Part shown: positions 1 through 6,527 of the stretch, one piece after another
Position numbering within the stretch: position 1 is the stretch's first letter
Layout of the letters: every line of letters begins with the position of its first letter
Source of the DNA: an uncultured Lachnospiraceae bacterium
Lineage (GTDB): Bacteria > Bacillota > Clostridia > Lachnospirales > Lachnospiraceae
Length of the DNA stretch: 9,254 bases
Reading direction: 5' to 3'
Assembly: GCA_945492935.1 (NCBI GenBank)
Contig: CALYVE010000047.1
Location: forward strand, 1-9,254
Program-made: the position numbers and the translations under genes
The notes under the pieces: model-generated
Told to the model about the DNA's origin: nothing
Seen by the model: the letters and a program-made list of their open reading frames with translations, nothing else
Database searches by the model: none

Positions 1-1127
1 ATGATAAACAAGCCGACAATCACAACAATATTTAACAGCTTCTCAGTGTTTGAAAAAACCATTGGCTCTTCAAACACAAGCAACGCAGACATAACGCCCG
101 TATCAGTTCCGAATGCCATATAATCCACGACAAACACGCCAAGGAAACCTAGTAAGCCAATGCTAAAGATTTTTTTTGCATTCGTTGTCATCAACAGATA
201 GAAAATTGAAAACCAGATTCCAAAAACACCAATGTATATTTCGAAGACATTTAATACAAGGCTCATTGGATTGCGTCCGTCAATGACAAATTCGGAAGCG
301 GATGCACGAACGACTGACACCGGAATCAAAAATCCGAAGAGAATTACCAAAAACAACACTTCCCACAAAAACAGTCCTTTATCAAGCTTTATGCCATCCA
401 GAAATGCTGTTATTTTTTGTCTGTATTTTTTCGGTTTCTTATTGCAATCCCCCGGACGCTTCAAAAGCTTCATGCAAACATTTTTTAGCAAAGAATAAAT
501 GTTGTTCATCGTCCAATACAAAACCAATCCGGCCGGACTGTTATAAAGCAGGACAAGGAATACGACTGCAAGACCGTATACCTGAACCTTGCTTTTGCGC
601 GGCATTCCTTTTGTATAAATGATTCCCGATACGATATTTATCACAGTCATCGCAATCGGAAGCATATTAAGCTGCATGCCAAATATATGCAACAGCCGAT
701 CCGGTTCGCCCAAGTCAGGAATCACCCAGAATGCGGTTCCTTTGATTTCCTGCAAATGGGACAGATAATTGTACGCAGCCATAAAAAACGGAATTTGGAG
801 CAAAATCGAAATGGAACTCTTTAAGGCATCGTATGACTTATAATTTTGTTGTCTATAGTAGGTTTGCAGCATCATAAACCGCTCATCCCCATGAAACGTC
901 TTTTTGATGTGCTTAACCCAATGCTCCATTTCCTTTTGCTTTTCCCGTTCCTCATCCTGCAATGCATCGGAACGCTTGTAAAGCGGCAGAATGAGTGTCT
1001 GGATAACAATGCTTACAGCAATAATCGCAAATCCCTGATTTCCAAGGAAACGGCTCATAAGCAAATATGTAATCTCAACGACCATCTGGATAGGCATTAC
1101 GATTAGATTGTAAAGTAAATTCCACAT
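1..1127 (-). CDS. YidC/Oxa1-domain membrane protein, second tandem copy (partial, runs off left edge)
   Basis: An open reading frame of 375 codons starts at the ATG at 1125-1127 and reaches the window edge without a stop. It is clearly homologous to the complete gene at 1169-3718. By eye about 41 of the first 220 residues differ (about 81% identity), and after that the match falls to roughly 40%. The visible part holds the whole YidC-like domain: an amphipathic N-terminus, a first helix with VIQTLILPLYKRSDALQ, a charged cytoplasmic segment, LLQIPFFMAAYNYLSHLQ, and a final helix with NSPAGLVLYW. The first extra membrane helices follow. By analogy the missing part should carry a sulfatase-like catalytic domain, but none of it is visible here. 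The start is supported by GAGGAA six bases upstream (1134-1139). It lies 41 bp behind the stop of the first copy with no terminator or promoter between them, so the two are probably co-transcribed. Confidence 0.88.
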   Translation of the reverse strand, partial: MWNLLYNLIVMPIQMVVEITYLLMSRFLGNQGFAIIAVSIVIQTLILPLYKRSDALQDEEREKQKEMEHWVKHIKKTFHGDERFMMLQTYYRQQNYKSYDALKSSISILLQIPFFMAAYNYLSHLQEIKGTAFWVIPDLGEPDRLLHIFGMQLNMLPIAMTVINIVSGIIYTKGMPRKSKVQVYGLAVVFLVLLYNSPAGLVLYWTMNNIYSLLKNVCMKLLKRPGDCNKKPKKYRQKITAFLDGIKLDKGLFLWEVLFLVILFGFLIPVSVVRASASEFVIDGRNPMSLVLNVFEIYIGVFGIWFSIFYLLMTTNAKKIFSIGLLGFLGVFVVDYMAFGTDTGVMSALLVFEEPMVFSNTEKLLNIVVIVGLFI

Positions 1128-1162
1128 AAATGATTCCTCAACCTTTGTATGATTCCCGCAGA
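1128..1162 (-). pseudogene. Relic of the glycerophosphotransferase 3' end, now leader and ribosome binding site of the second copy
   Basis: Read on the minus strand in phase with the ATG at 1127, this gap encodes T-K-V-E-E-S-F, whereas the 3' end of the gene at 3722-4966 reads T-K-V-E-E-stop. The stop TAA has become TCA, and the next three bases (TTT) and the ATG are identical. Upstream of the shared ACAAAGGTTGAGGAAT the match fades, with about 11 of the next 17 bases agreeing. The piece is a by-product of the tandem duplication. Its retained function is probably only the Shine-Dalgarno GAGGAA at 1134-1139, which would explain why that core stayed conserved. Confidence 0.7.
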
Positions 1163-1168
1163 AACAAT

Positions 1169-3718
1169 TTATTCATCTGTTGATCGTTTCCAGTTTGACG
1201 GAAGAAAAATATCCCCCTCAACCTGATACCAAATACCATCGGAATCATCAAAGCGATTCCCGTTGTTTTTTGTAACATCCCAGTTCGATGATGTCGTGAT
1301 ATACTGTGGATGCGCATACTTCTCATCGTTGTTAATAACTTTCCCTGTATATGGATTCACCGGATTATCAATGATATCCTTTACCGCATAATAAGGCACA
1401 TCAGCGGTTGTCATAAACGCATCCGACACACTATATCCGGAAGCGTTTATATCCTTTACAAGCAACAGTGCGTTAAAGCTTTCGATGTCCACATTCTCAT
1501 CAATCTGACCAAACTGGCCAAGTTCTTCGCCGTGATCAGAAACAATAATGATTCTTGTATTATCATAAGCACCCTTTTGCTTTAAGAAATCAAGCCAGTC
1601 TGCCACCGCCTTTAGGGCAGCAACATTTGTCTGATAATATGCAAGTGTCTCCGCATCATCTACACGAAGCTCCTTGCCGTTAATTACGTGTTCCGGCTGT
1701 TTTGCAAGTTCCTCCTCCCAATCCACATCATCGGAAGGTGTGTAATCCGGTGATTTCAAAACAACCGGCTCATGCGTTGTACTATTTTGCAGCATAAGAA
1801 AATGCTTGCCGGAATCTTCACGAATCGCTGTCATTTCCTTCAGACTCACAAGTGATGTGTATGAGTTTTTGAAGGCATCAGATATAACGGCATTTGACGA
1901 GCTTATTGTTGTACAGTACATGCCGACGTTGTACATCGACCACTGCAGCTGAAGTGGTAAAAGCTTATCGATTCCGAAGTAAATAAAATTGCTCTGTTGC
2001 ATCTTGCGGTAAACATTGTCCGACGACATAAGCTTCTGCTGACGATACTGCCCCTCTGTCACATAAGCATTTACATGTTCGAGATCATCATAAATTGAAA
2101 CGTCCGGTGTCCATTGATAGTTCGCATATGGCGGATCGCAAACGGTCACCTCATAATCATTTGCAGAAAATACAGCCGGTAACACACGAATCGCTTCGTT
2201 ATGCTTATCCACAAGCTTTTCATTATCTCGTTCATTCATCCTTTTTGGCGTGTATTCGTAACCGCCAAAAAGTGCCGGTGCCGCATAATTCGTACATAAC
2301 CCAAAGCTGATTGTATTTGGGTAATATGTAAAATCCGAAAACGCCTCCGCAATTTCCGGAAACTCATTCATAATATATGGCACATACCCGTTAATTGCGC
2401 GGTCAAGCATGATGACGACGACATTCTCTCCTTCTGTACTAAGGGCAAAAATCTCTCCGCCGGATACCTTTCCTCCATTGTTTTGGTACTGTTTTACGGC
2501 TTTGCTTACCCGCTGACCATATATAAAGCAGACCGCAAGCAAACAGACCGCACATATCTGAAGTATCTGCTTACAAAGCTTATTAAGCTTGAAAACAAGT
2601 ACCCAGAGAATCGCAAAAATTGCAACAACAACTACGAGATTGACAATTCGGTCCTTGCGGCTCCAAAGCGGGAGTTCATCATATACAAGCATTGGCGACA
2701 TACGTCCAAGTCTTCCGCTATATGCCATGTAATTAAATAAGCCGGTTCCGATTACGCCGAACAATAAGATTGAAAACAGCTTCCGCGCATTGTCCGACAT
2801 AAAATAATAAAAAATCGAAAACCAAACCACAAAGAATCCGACGTACACGGAAAGTGTATGAATTACAAGCGGAACCGGACTTTTTCCGTCAACTAAAAAT
2901 TCCGTTGCCGATGCACTGATAATCGAAAGCGGAATGAATGCACCAAGCAAAACAGTAAGAATAATCTGTTCTGTCACAAATAGCTTACGGGAATCCGGAA
3001 GCCTGAAAAGGCGTTCCTTAAGCCGTACGCCGAGTGAATGCTTCGGAAGTTTCACAAGCTTCATAAATACATTCTTAAGAAGTGAATATATGTTGTTCAT
3101 CGTCCAGTAAAGAACAAGACCTGCCGGACTGTTATACAGCAACACCAAAAAAACCGCCGCAAGACCATACACCTGAAGCTTGCTCTTTACAGGAAGTCCT
3201 TTCGTGTATATGATGCCTGACACAATATTTATGAGAGTCATGGCAATCGGCAGGAAGTTTACATAAAATCCCCCGATATGAAACATATGATCCGGTGCGC
3301 CCAAATCCTTAATAAATAGGAAGGACACCCCGCGAAGCTCTTGCAGGTGTGACAAGTAATTATATGCAGCCATAAAAAACGGAATCTGCAATAAGATGGA
3401 AAATGAGCTCTTCAGTGCATAGTATGGTTTGTAATCATTTTGACGATAATATGTGTTGAGCATCATAAACCGCTCATCACCCTTGAACGTCTTTTTGATA
3501 TGCTTCACCCAACGCTCCATCGATTTTTGTTTTTCGCGTTCCTCATCCTGCAACGCATCCGAACGTTTATAGAGCGGCAAAATAAGTGTTTGTATCACAA
3601 GACTGACCGCAATAATCGCAAGTCCCCGATTATCCAGTAGACGATACATAAATGAATATGTCATTTCAACAACAATCTGGATAGGCATCACGATTAGATT
3701 GTATAGTAAATTCCACAT
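1169..3718 (-). CDS. YidC/Oxa1 insertase-like domain fused to a sulfatase/LTA-synthase-type phosphotransferase domain
   Basis: This 849-aa membrane protein has two recognisable parts. Residues 1-220 resemble YidC/Oxa1: a helix with LAIIAVSLVIQTLILPLYKR (33-52), a charged cytoplasmic hairpin (53-105), LLQIPFFMAAYNYL (109-122), DLGAPD (138-143), and a last helix with NSPAGLVLYW (196-205) followed by NNIYSLLKN. About five further hydrophobic segments follow (roughly 250-270, 284-307, 311-332, 358-377, 383-401). Residues about 430-845 form an alkaline-phosphatase-superfamily domain. Its likely metal ligands are D439 in VVVIMLDRA and D728/H729 in VSDHGEELG; H649 (TTHEP) is a substrate or metal residue. 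T476 in GLCTNYAAP is the best nucleophile candidate. No sulfatase-type CxPxR motif is seen, so phosphotransfer is likelier than sulfate hydrolysis. The YidC groove arginine is replaced by Q43. The gene starts 3 bp after the preceding stop, with GAGGAA (3725-3730) inside that gene. Function is inferred: modification or polymerisation of a surface polymer outside the membrane. A YidC-only annotation would miss the catalytic half. Confidence 0.9.
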   Translation of the reverse strand: MWNLLYNLIVMPIQIVVEMTYSFMYRLLDNRGLAIIAVSLVIQTLILPLYKRSDALQDEEREKQKSMERWVKHIKKTFKGDERFMMLNTYYRQNDYKPYYALKSSFSILLQIPFFMAAYNYLSHLQELRGVSFLFIKDLGAPDHMFHIGGFYVNFLPIAMTLINIVSGIIYTKGLPVKSKLQVYGLAAVFLVLLYNSPAGLVLYWTMNNIYSLLKNVFMKLVKLPKHSLGVRLKERLFRLPDSRKLFVTEQIILTVLLGAFIPLSIISASATEFLVDGKSPVPLVIHTLSVYVGFFVVWFSIFYYFMSDNARKLFSILLFGVIGTGLFNYMAYSGRLGRMSPMLVYDELPLWSRKDRIVNLVVVVAIFAILWVLVFKLNKLCKQILQICAVCLLAVCFIYGQRVSKAVKQYQNNGGKVSGGEIFALSTEGENVVVIMLDRAINGYVPYIMNEFPEIAEAFSDFTYYPNTISFGLCTNYAAPALFGGYEYTPKRMNERDNEKLVDKHNEAIRVLPAVFSANDYEVTVCDPPYANYQWTPDVSIYDDLEHVNAYVTEGQYRQQKLMSSDNVYRKMQQSNFIYFGIDKLLPLQLQWSMYNVGMYCTTISSSNAVISDAFKNSYTSLVSLKEMTAIREDSGKHFLMLQNSTTHEPVVLKSPDYTPSDDVDWEEELAKQPEHVINGKELRVDDAETLAYYQTNVAALKAVADWLDFLKQKGAYDNTRIIIVSDHGEELGQFGQIDENVDIESFNALLLVKDINASGYSVSDAFMTTADVPYYAVKDIIDNPVNPYTGKVINNDEKYAHPQYITTSSNWDVTKNNGNRFDDSDGIWYQVEGDIFLPSNWKRSTDE

Positions 3719-3721
3719 AAA

Positions 3722-4966
3722 TTATTCCTCAACCTTTGTAAGTGTCTCGCGGAGTCCGCATAAATAATCAACAGCCTTCTCAGCTGCTTTCCCCTTGTAC
3801 TCCCATGCCATATCACGCACATAATCTCTTCCCTGCTGATATTTTTCATCGCCAATTACATGATTGATGACATCCTTCAGATGCTCAAAATCCGACTCCT
3901 TTAATTCCACACCAAGCTTTGGTAAAACCTGTCTTCTCCAAATCTCCTCATCTGTCCATGATGCATCATATGGCGATAAATCAAGCATTGTATTTGTATA
4001 AATAACCGGTTTGTCAAAAATAAGCGAATAATCAAAGACAACGCCGGAAAAGTCTGAAATCATAACATCTGCCTGATTTAATACACAAAAGTTGTCGTTA
4101 TCTGTATTCCAGGAAAACATATCACTCTCCGGAAATTTCTTTTGTAATTCATCCATAAGCTCCGGATCCGAAACAAAGCTCTGCGGATGCGGACGTACGA
4201 TTATCTTGAAACCGGTATCTACGAGTGCCTGCAGGAATTTCTCCCCGAATCGGTTTAACGTTGAGCTGACACCCCACGTCGGTGCTGCAAGTACAACCGG
4301 AATATCATTGGAAACAGGAGCGACCTCCTTTTTCTTCTCTGCCATAGAGTCCATATAAGTCGAACCAATAACAACTAATTCCTTCTTCCTTATATTACGC
4401 ATGCTTTCAAGCTTTCGAATACCCTCCTTCTGGAATTCTCCTGACAAAAGGACTGCATCGAAATAATCTGTGCCGAACATGCGATACATTAATACCTCGC
4501 CAATCTCATGCACAATGTGAACATATTTCTTTGTGTTTTTTGAACGCTTCCACTGGTACACATCAAGACCGGGAGTTGTCGCAAGACATATATCAGCTTT
4601 CATGAGGTTTAACGTTGCATATGCTTTGTTCCCTTCGCCGATAAATCTTGTTTTCACATATTCATATGGTACTTCCAGTGCCGGGTCATCCGGGGATGCT
4701 GTCCAATATTCACATTCGATTTTCCGCTTCTCAAACTCATCGCAGATTGGCTTAAACACATTCCAATAACGTTTACTGTCACTAAAAATCACATAGGGCA
4801 GGCAATCCTTTGTATCCGTTTTTACCTTTCCGCCGCTCAATAGGAATTTGAGCTTGAGCATAACCTTTTGCAACAAAAAGAATGCGGCGCTTACAATGCC
4901 CATAAGTACCGAGAAAAGCATCGCACCCGTTCCCGGATCGATATATAATATTGTTGTATTTAGCAT
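3722..4966 (-). CDS. Membrane-anchored CDP-glycerol glycerophosphotransferase family protein (TagB/TagF-like)
   Basis: The 414-aa product has an N-terminal membrane anchor (about residues 4-36) beginning with YIDPGTGAMLF, a motif I associate with membrane proteins of polysaccharide loci. A cytoplasmic domain with the two-lobed glycosyltransferase-B-like pattern of the CDP-glycerol:poly(glycerophosphate) transferase family follows. Visible landmarks are VVIGSTYMD (198-206), VVLAAPTWG (224-232), IIVRPHPQS (255-263) and MISDFSGVVFDYSLIFDKP (302-320). The last of these contains the S-D and the later D typical of the nucleotide-binding lobe. The first catalytic histidine motif of TagF-type enzymes (HGT) is not seen; the corresponding region reads YVHIVHEIGE (148-157), so the reaction may differ from classical poly-glycerophosphate synthesis. 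The start at 4966 is supported by AGAGGAGAG about 5-8 bases upstream. The stop is 3 bp before the YidC-fusion gene, so the two are almost certainly translated from one message. Expected role: transfer of glycerol phosphate or a similar group from a CDP donor to a lipid-linked glycan. Confidence 0.85.
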   Translation of the reverse strand: MLNTTILYIDPGTGAMLFSVLMGIVSAAFFLLQKVMLKLKFLLSGGKVKTDTKDCLPYVIFSDSKRYWNVFKPICDEFEKRKIECEYWTASPDDPALEVPYEYVKTRFIGEGNKAYATLNLMKADICLATTPGLDVYQWKRSKNTKKYVHIVHEIGEVLMYRMFGTDYFDAVLLSGEFQKEGIRKLESMRNIRKKELVVIGSTYMDSMAEKKKEVAPVSNDIPVVLAAPTWGVSSTLNRFGEKFLQALVDTGFKIIVRPHPQSFVSDPELMDELQKKFPESDMFSWNTDNDNFCVLNQADVMISDFSGVVFDYSLIFDKPVIYTNTMLDLSPYDASWTDEEIWRRQVLPKLGVELKESDFEHLKDVINHVIGDEKYQQGRDYVRDMAWEYKGKAAEKAVDYLCGLRETLTKVEE

Positions 4967-4997
4967 TTTTCTCTCCTCTTGCTTAATGTTTCTTACA

Positions 4998-5048
4998 CAG
5001 AAAAGGGCAACCTACATGCAACTATTTTGTAGCAGGTCACCTCTTCTG
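4998..5048 (-). terminator. Long bulged stem-loop between chain-length gene and glycerophosphotransferase gene
   Basis: On the minus-strand RNA the arm 5048-5034 pairs with 5013-4998 over 15 base pairs with a single bulged C. Several pairs are G-U, and the loop is 20 nt. The hairpin begins 24 nt after the stop of the upstream gene. The 3' arm contains CCCUUUUCUG, so the U-run lies partly within the stem rather than as a clean tail. It may act as a weak, read-through terminator or as an mRNA stability/processing element that sets different expression for the genes on each side. Pairing is visible in the sequence; function is inference. Confidence 0.5.
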
Positions 5049-5071
5049 TATTCCTCTTATTCCATCGGATA

Positions 5072-6364
5072 TTAAATTACAATGTTACCAATCAAATCCT
5101 TCTTTGCATCAGCAACAGCCTGCTCCCAGACTAAACAGTCTGACAGTGTCGTCTTTTTGCATTCGACTATGCATACAACAGCCTCCGCAGTATATAGCTT
5201 TGCTATGAAATCTTCATCCGTGCTGATATCTGATGTTAAAAATTCAATACCGCTTACATCCATCGTCTCAAAGCACGACATAAGCTCTGTCTTGAACTTG
5301 TCGAGCAGACCTTGCTCCTGATTTCCGGCAAGGAGAACCATCTTTCTGTTTCGGGATGCAATCTTTATGGCAATATTACGGTATGTGAGTTCATCTGCGT
5401 TGCCATCAAGACAACCAAGCATTTCAATCCCTGTAAGTCTCCGGTATTCACTCGGCTGGAAAACAATGCCTTTTTTGACGTATTGGATATAGTAAAATCC
5501 ACATACAGCAAAAGCTCCGAACAAAATGCCGGCAACGACTAAAATCATGCTCTTTAAGATTGCTTTTTTCCAGAATTCATTCTTGAAATTCGGATAGCTT
5601 GGCGCATAAAATGCATCAACCTGCGCCTGTCCTTCCGCAAGCTGATTCACATACTCCTGATATATTTTTTGTGCTTCTTCTCTCTTTTCGGCAAGCTCAT
5701 CATCAACCCTAAACCGGACTGTACGATTCACATACCGGAAGCTTGCTTCTCCTAAAAAATTGTATTCGTTGCAGATAGAATCCATGTTTGCCAAAATTTC
5801 ATCAAGAATTTCACCGGCAATCGTCTCATCCGGATAAAGGACATTGATTTCGATAATTCCATGCTCATAATCCGGCTCGACCTTTACGATTTCCTGAAGA
5901 TATGTCGGCAAAGTATCGTACTTTTCAGCTAGCTTATCCCAATTTGTCTTTGCCATAATGCCATCCACACAACAATCAATGTATGACATGCGTTTGTATT
6001 CACTCTCATCCATTACTAAATACATACCGATACTTGTTGTAAGTACGTTTCGATCATCGAGTCCAAGGTAAATGGACGCATTCATGTATTCATCCTGTTC
6101 CTCAACTCTTTTTGTCATTTTTTCAAGTGTTTCTGTTGCTTTTGCGTAAGTCTCCTCATAATTCTGTGAATTAATCGCATAATCCTCTTCCAACTCCTTT
6201 TGCAATGCATCCACATTCTCTATCTGGCGAATATAATGAAATGCTGCAACACCGGCCGCAAGCAGCGCAAAAATACTTGTGACAAGAAGAAGCACCTTCC
6301 ATTTGCTAACTATATATTTCACACAATCCTTGATGTTTACTGTGTACTCTTTTGACTGTTCCAT
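5072..6364 (-). CDS. Wzz-like polysaccharide chain-length/co-polymerase protein with degenerate BY-kinase-like C-terminal domain
   Basis: The 430-aa protein has the polysaccharide co-polymerase layout. There is a short cytoplasmic N-terminus, a first membrane helix (about 22-44), a large external region with predicted coiled coils (about 48-95 and 220-250), and a second membrane helix (about 269-295). A cytoplasmic domain follows, with the order of a BY-kinase (CpsD/CapB) Rossmann fold: KMVLLAGNQEQGLLDKFK (341-358), where a Walker A loop would sit, then IEFLTSD, then EAVVCIVECKKTT (394-406), and a final GNIVI strand. No GxxGxGKT/S-type P-loop, no Walker B aspartates and no C-terminal tyrosine cluster are present, so it should not bind ATP normally or autophosphorylate. 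The start at 6364 is well placed, with AAGGAG seven bases upstream. It is the first gene behind the promoter at 6431-6459. Likely role: control of glycan polymer length or assembly with Wzx/Wzy encoded just upstream. Confidence 0.85.
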   Translation of the reverse strand: MEQSKEYTVNIKDCVKYIVSKWKVLLLVTSIFALLAAGVAAFHYIRQIENVDALQKELEEDYAINSQNYEETYAKATETLEKMTKRVEEQDEYMNASIYLGLDDRNVLTTSIGMYLVMDESEYKRMSYIDCCVDGIMAKTNWDKLAEKYDTLPTYLQEIVKVEPDYEHGIIEINVLYPDETIAGEILDEILANMDSICNEYNFLGEASFRYVNRTVRFRVDDELAEKREEAQKIYQEYVNQLAEGQAQVDAFYAPSYPNFKNEFWKKAILKSMILVVAGILFGAFAVCGFYYIQYVKKGIVFQPSEYRRLTGIEMLGCLDGNADELTYRNIAIKIASRNRKMVLLAGNQEQGLLDKFKTELMSCFETMDVSGIEFLTSDISTDEDFIAKLYTAEAVVCIVECKKTTLSDCLVWEQAVADAKKDLIGNIVI

Positions 6365-6430
6365 CCCTACACTCCTTCATCTTGATATGCAGCAAAATCA
6401 ATCACTAACCCCATTTGCCTACATATGTAC

Positions 6431-6459
6431 AGTATACCGATTTTGCCGCAATTTGTAAA
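6431..6459 (-). promoter_or_regulatory. Sigma-A-type promoter for the chain-length/glycerophosphotransferase/YidC-fusion operon
   Basis: Minus strand: -35 TTTACA (6459-6454), a spacer of exactly 17 bp (6453-6437) and -10 TATACT (6436-6431). Each box matches the consensus at five of six positions. Transcription would begin near 6424, giving a leader of about 60 nt to the ATG at 6364. It sits directly after the terminator of the preceding unit, which supports its use as the head of a separate operon. Confidence 0.75.
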
Positions 6460-6476
6460 GCAATATATACGGTATA
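6433..6476. promoter_or_regulatory. Inverted repeat across the promoter, possible operator
   Basis: TATACCG (6433-6439) and CGGTATA (6470-6476) form a perfect 7-bp inverted repeat whose centre falls on the edge of the -35 box; the inner arm overlaps the -10 box. The outer arm is itself part of a small palindrome, TATAC-G-GTATA (6466-6476). This arrangement could bind a dimeric repressor or activator. Part of the match comes from the AT-rich TATA character of the region, so it may be chance. Confidence 0.3.
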
Positions 6477-6493
6477 AAAAAACGGTCGGACCG
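6476..6493 (-). terminator. Intrinsic terminator after the acyltransferase gene
   Basis: Minus strand: CGGTCCGACCG (6493-6483) can fold as a compact GC hairpin (CGGT-CCG-ACCG) and is followed at once by seven T residues (6482-6476). It lies 35 bp after the acyltransferase stop and just before the promoter of the next operon, where a terminator would be expected. The stem is short, so termination may be incomplete. Confidence 0.6.
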
Positions 6494-6527
6494 GAAAACG
6501 GACTCCTGCCCAACCTGTATTTTTCTT

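Larger units (their letters stand above)
1..3740 (-). repeat. Tandem gene duplication, 2,591-bp unit (second unit incomplete in window)
   Basis: The start codons at 3718 and 1127 are 2,591 bp apart, and the sequences after them align at this offset. For example, the segments encoding PAGLVLYW near 510-540 and near 3100-3130 match closely at the DNA level. Similarity also extends upstream of both start codons: 21 of 22 bases agree between 1128-1149 and 3719-3740. The older unit therefore includes the end of the upstream glycerophosphotransferase gene. Coding similarity is high over the first 660 bp or so and drops sharply beyond it. This suggests either strong constraint or gene conversion in the YidC-encoding half. 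The left boundary of the second unit is outside the window. Confidence 0.85.

Noticed and set aside
1169..1750. Arylsulfatase function for the C-terminal domain of the fusion protein
   Set aside because: The CxPxR formylglycine motif of true sulfatases is absent; the nucleophile region GLCTNYAAP fits Thr/Ser-dependent phosphotransferases of the same fold better.
1310..2740. Several 60-90 codon plus-strand frames opposite the YidC-fusion gene, and similar ones opposite all other genes
   Set aside because: They are antisense to well-supported genes, show no family resemblance, and lack ribosome binding sites or intergenic promoters.
4967..5030. A second promoter in front of the glycerophosphotransferase gene (for example TTGCCC, 17 bp, ATTAAG)
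   Set aside because: The boxes match the consensus poorly, and one overlaps the hairpin; short AT-rich gaps give such matches by chance.
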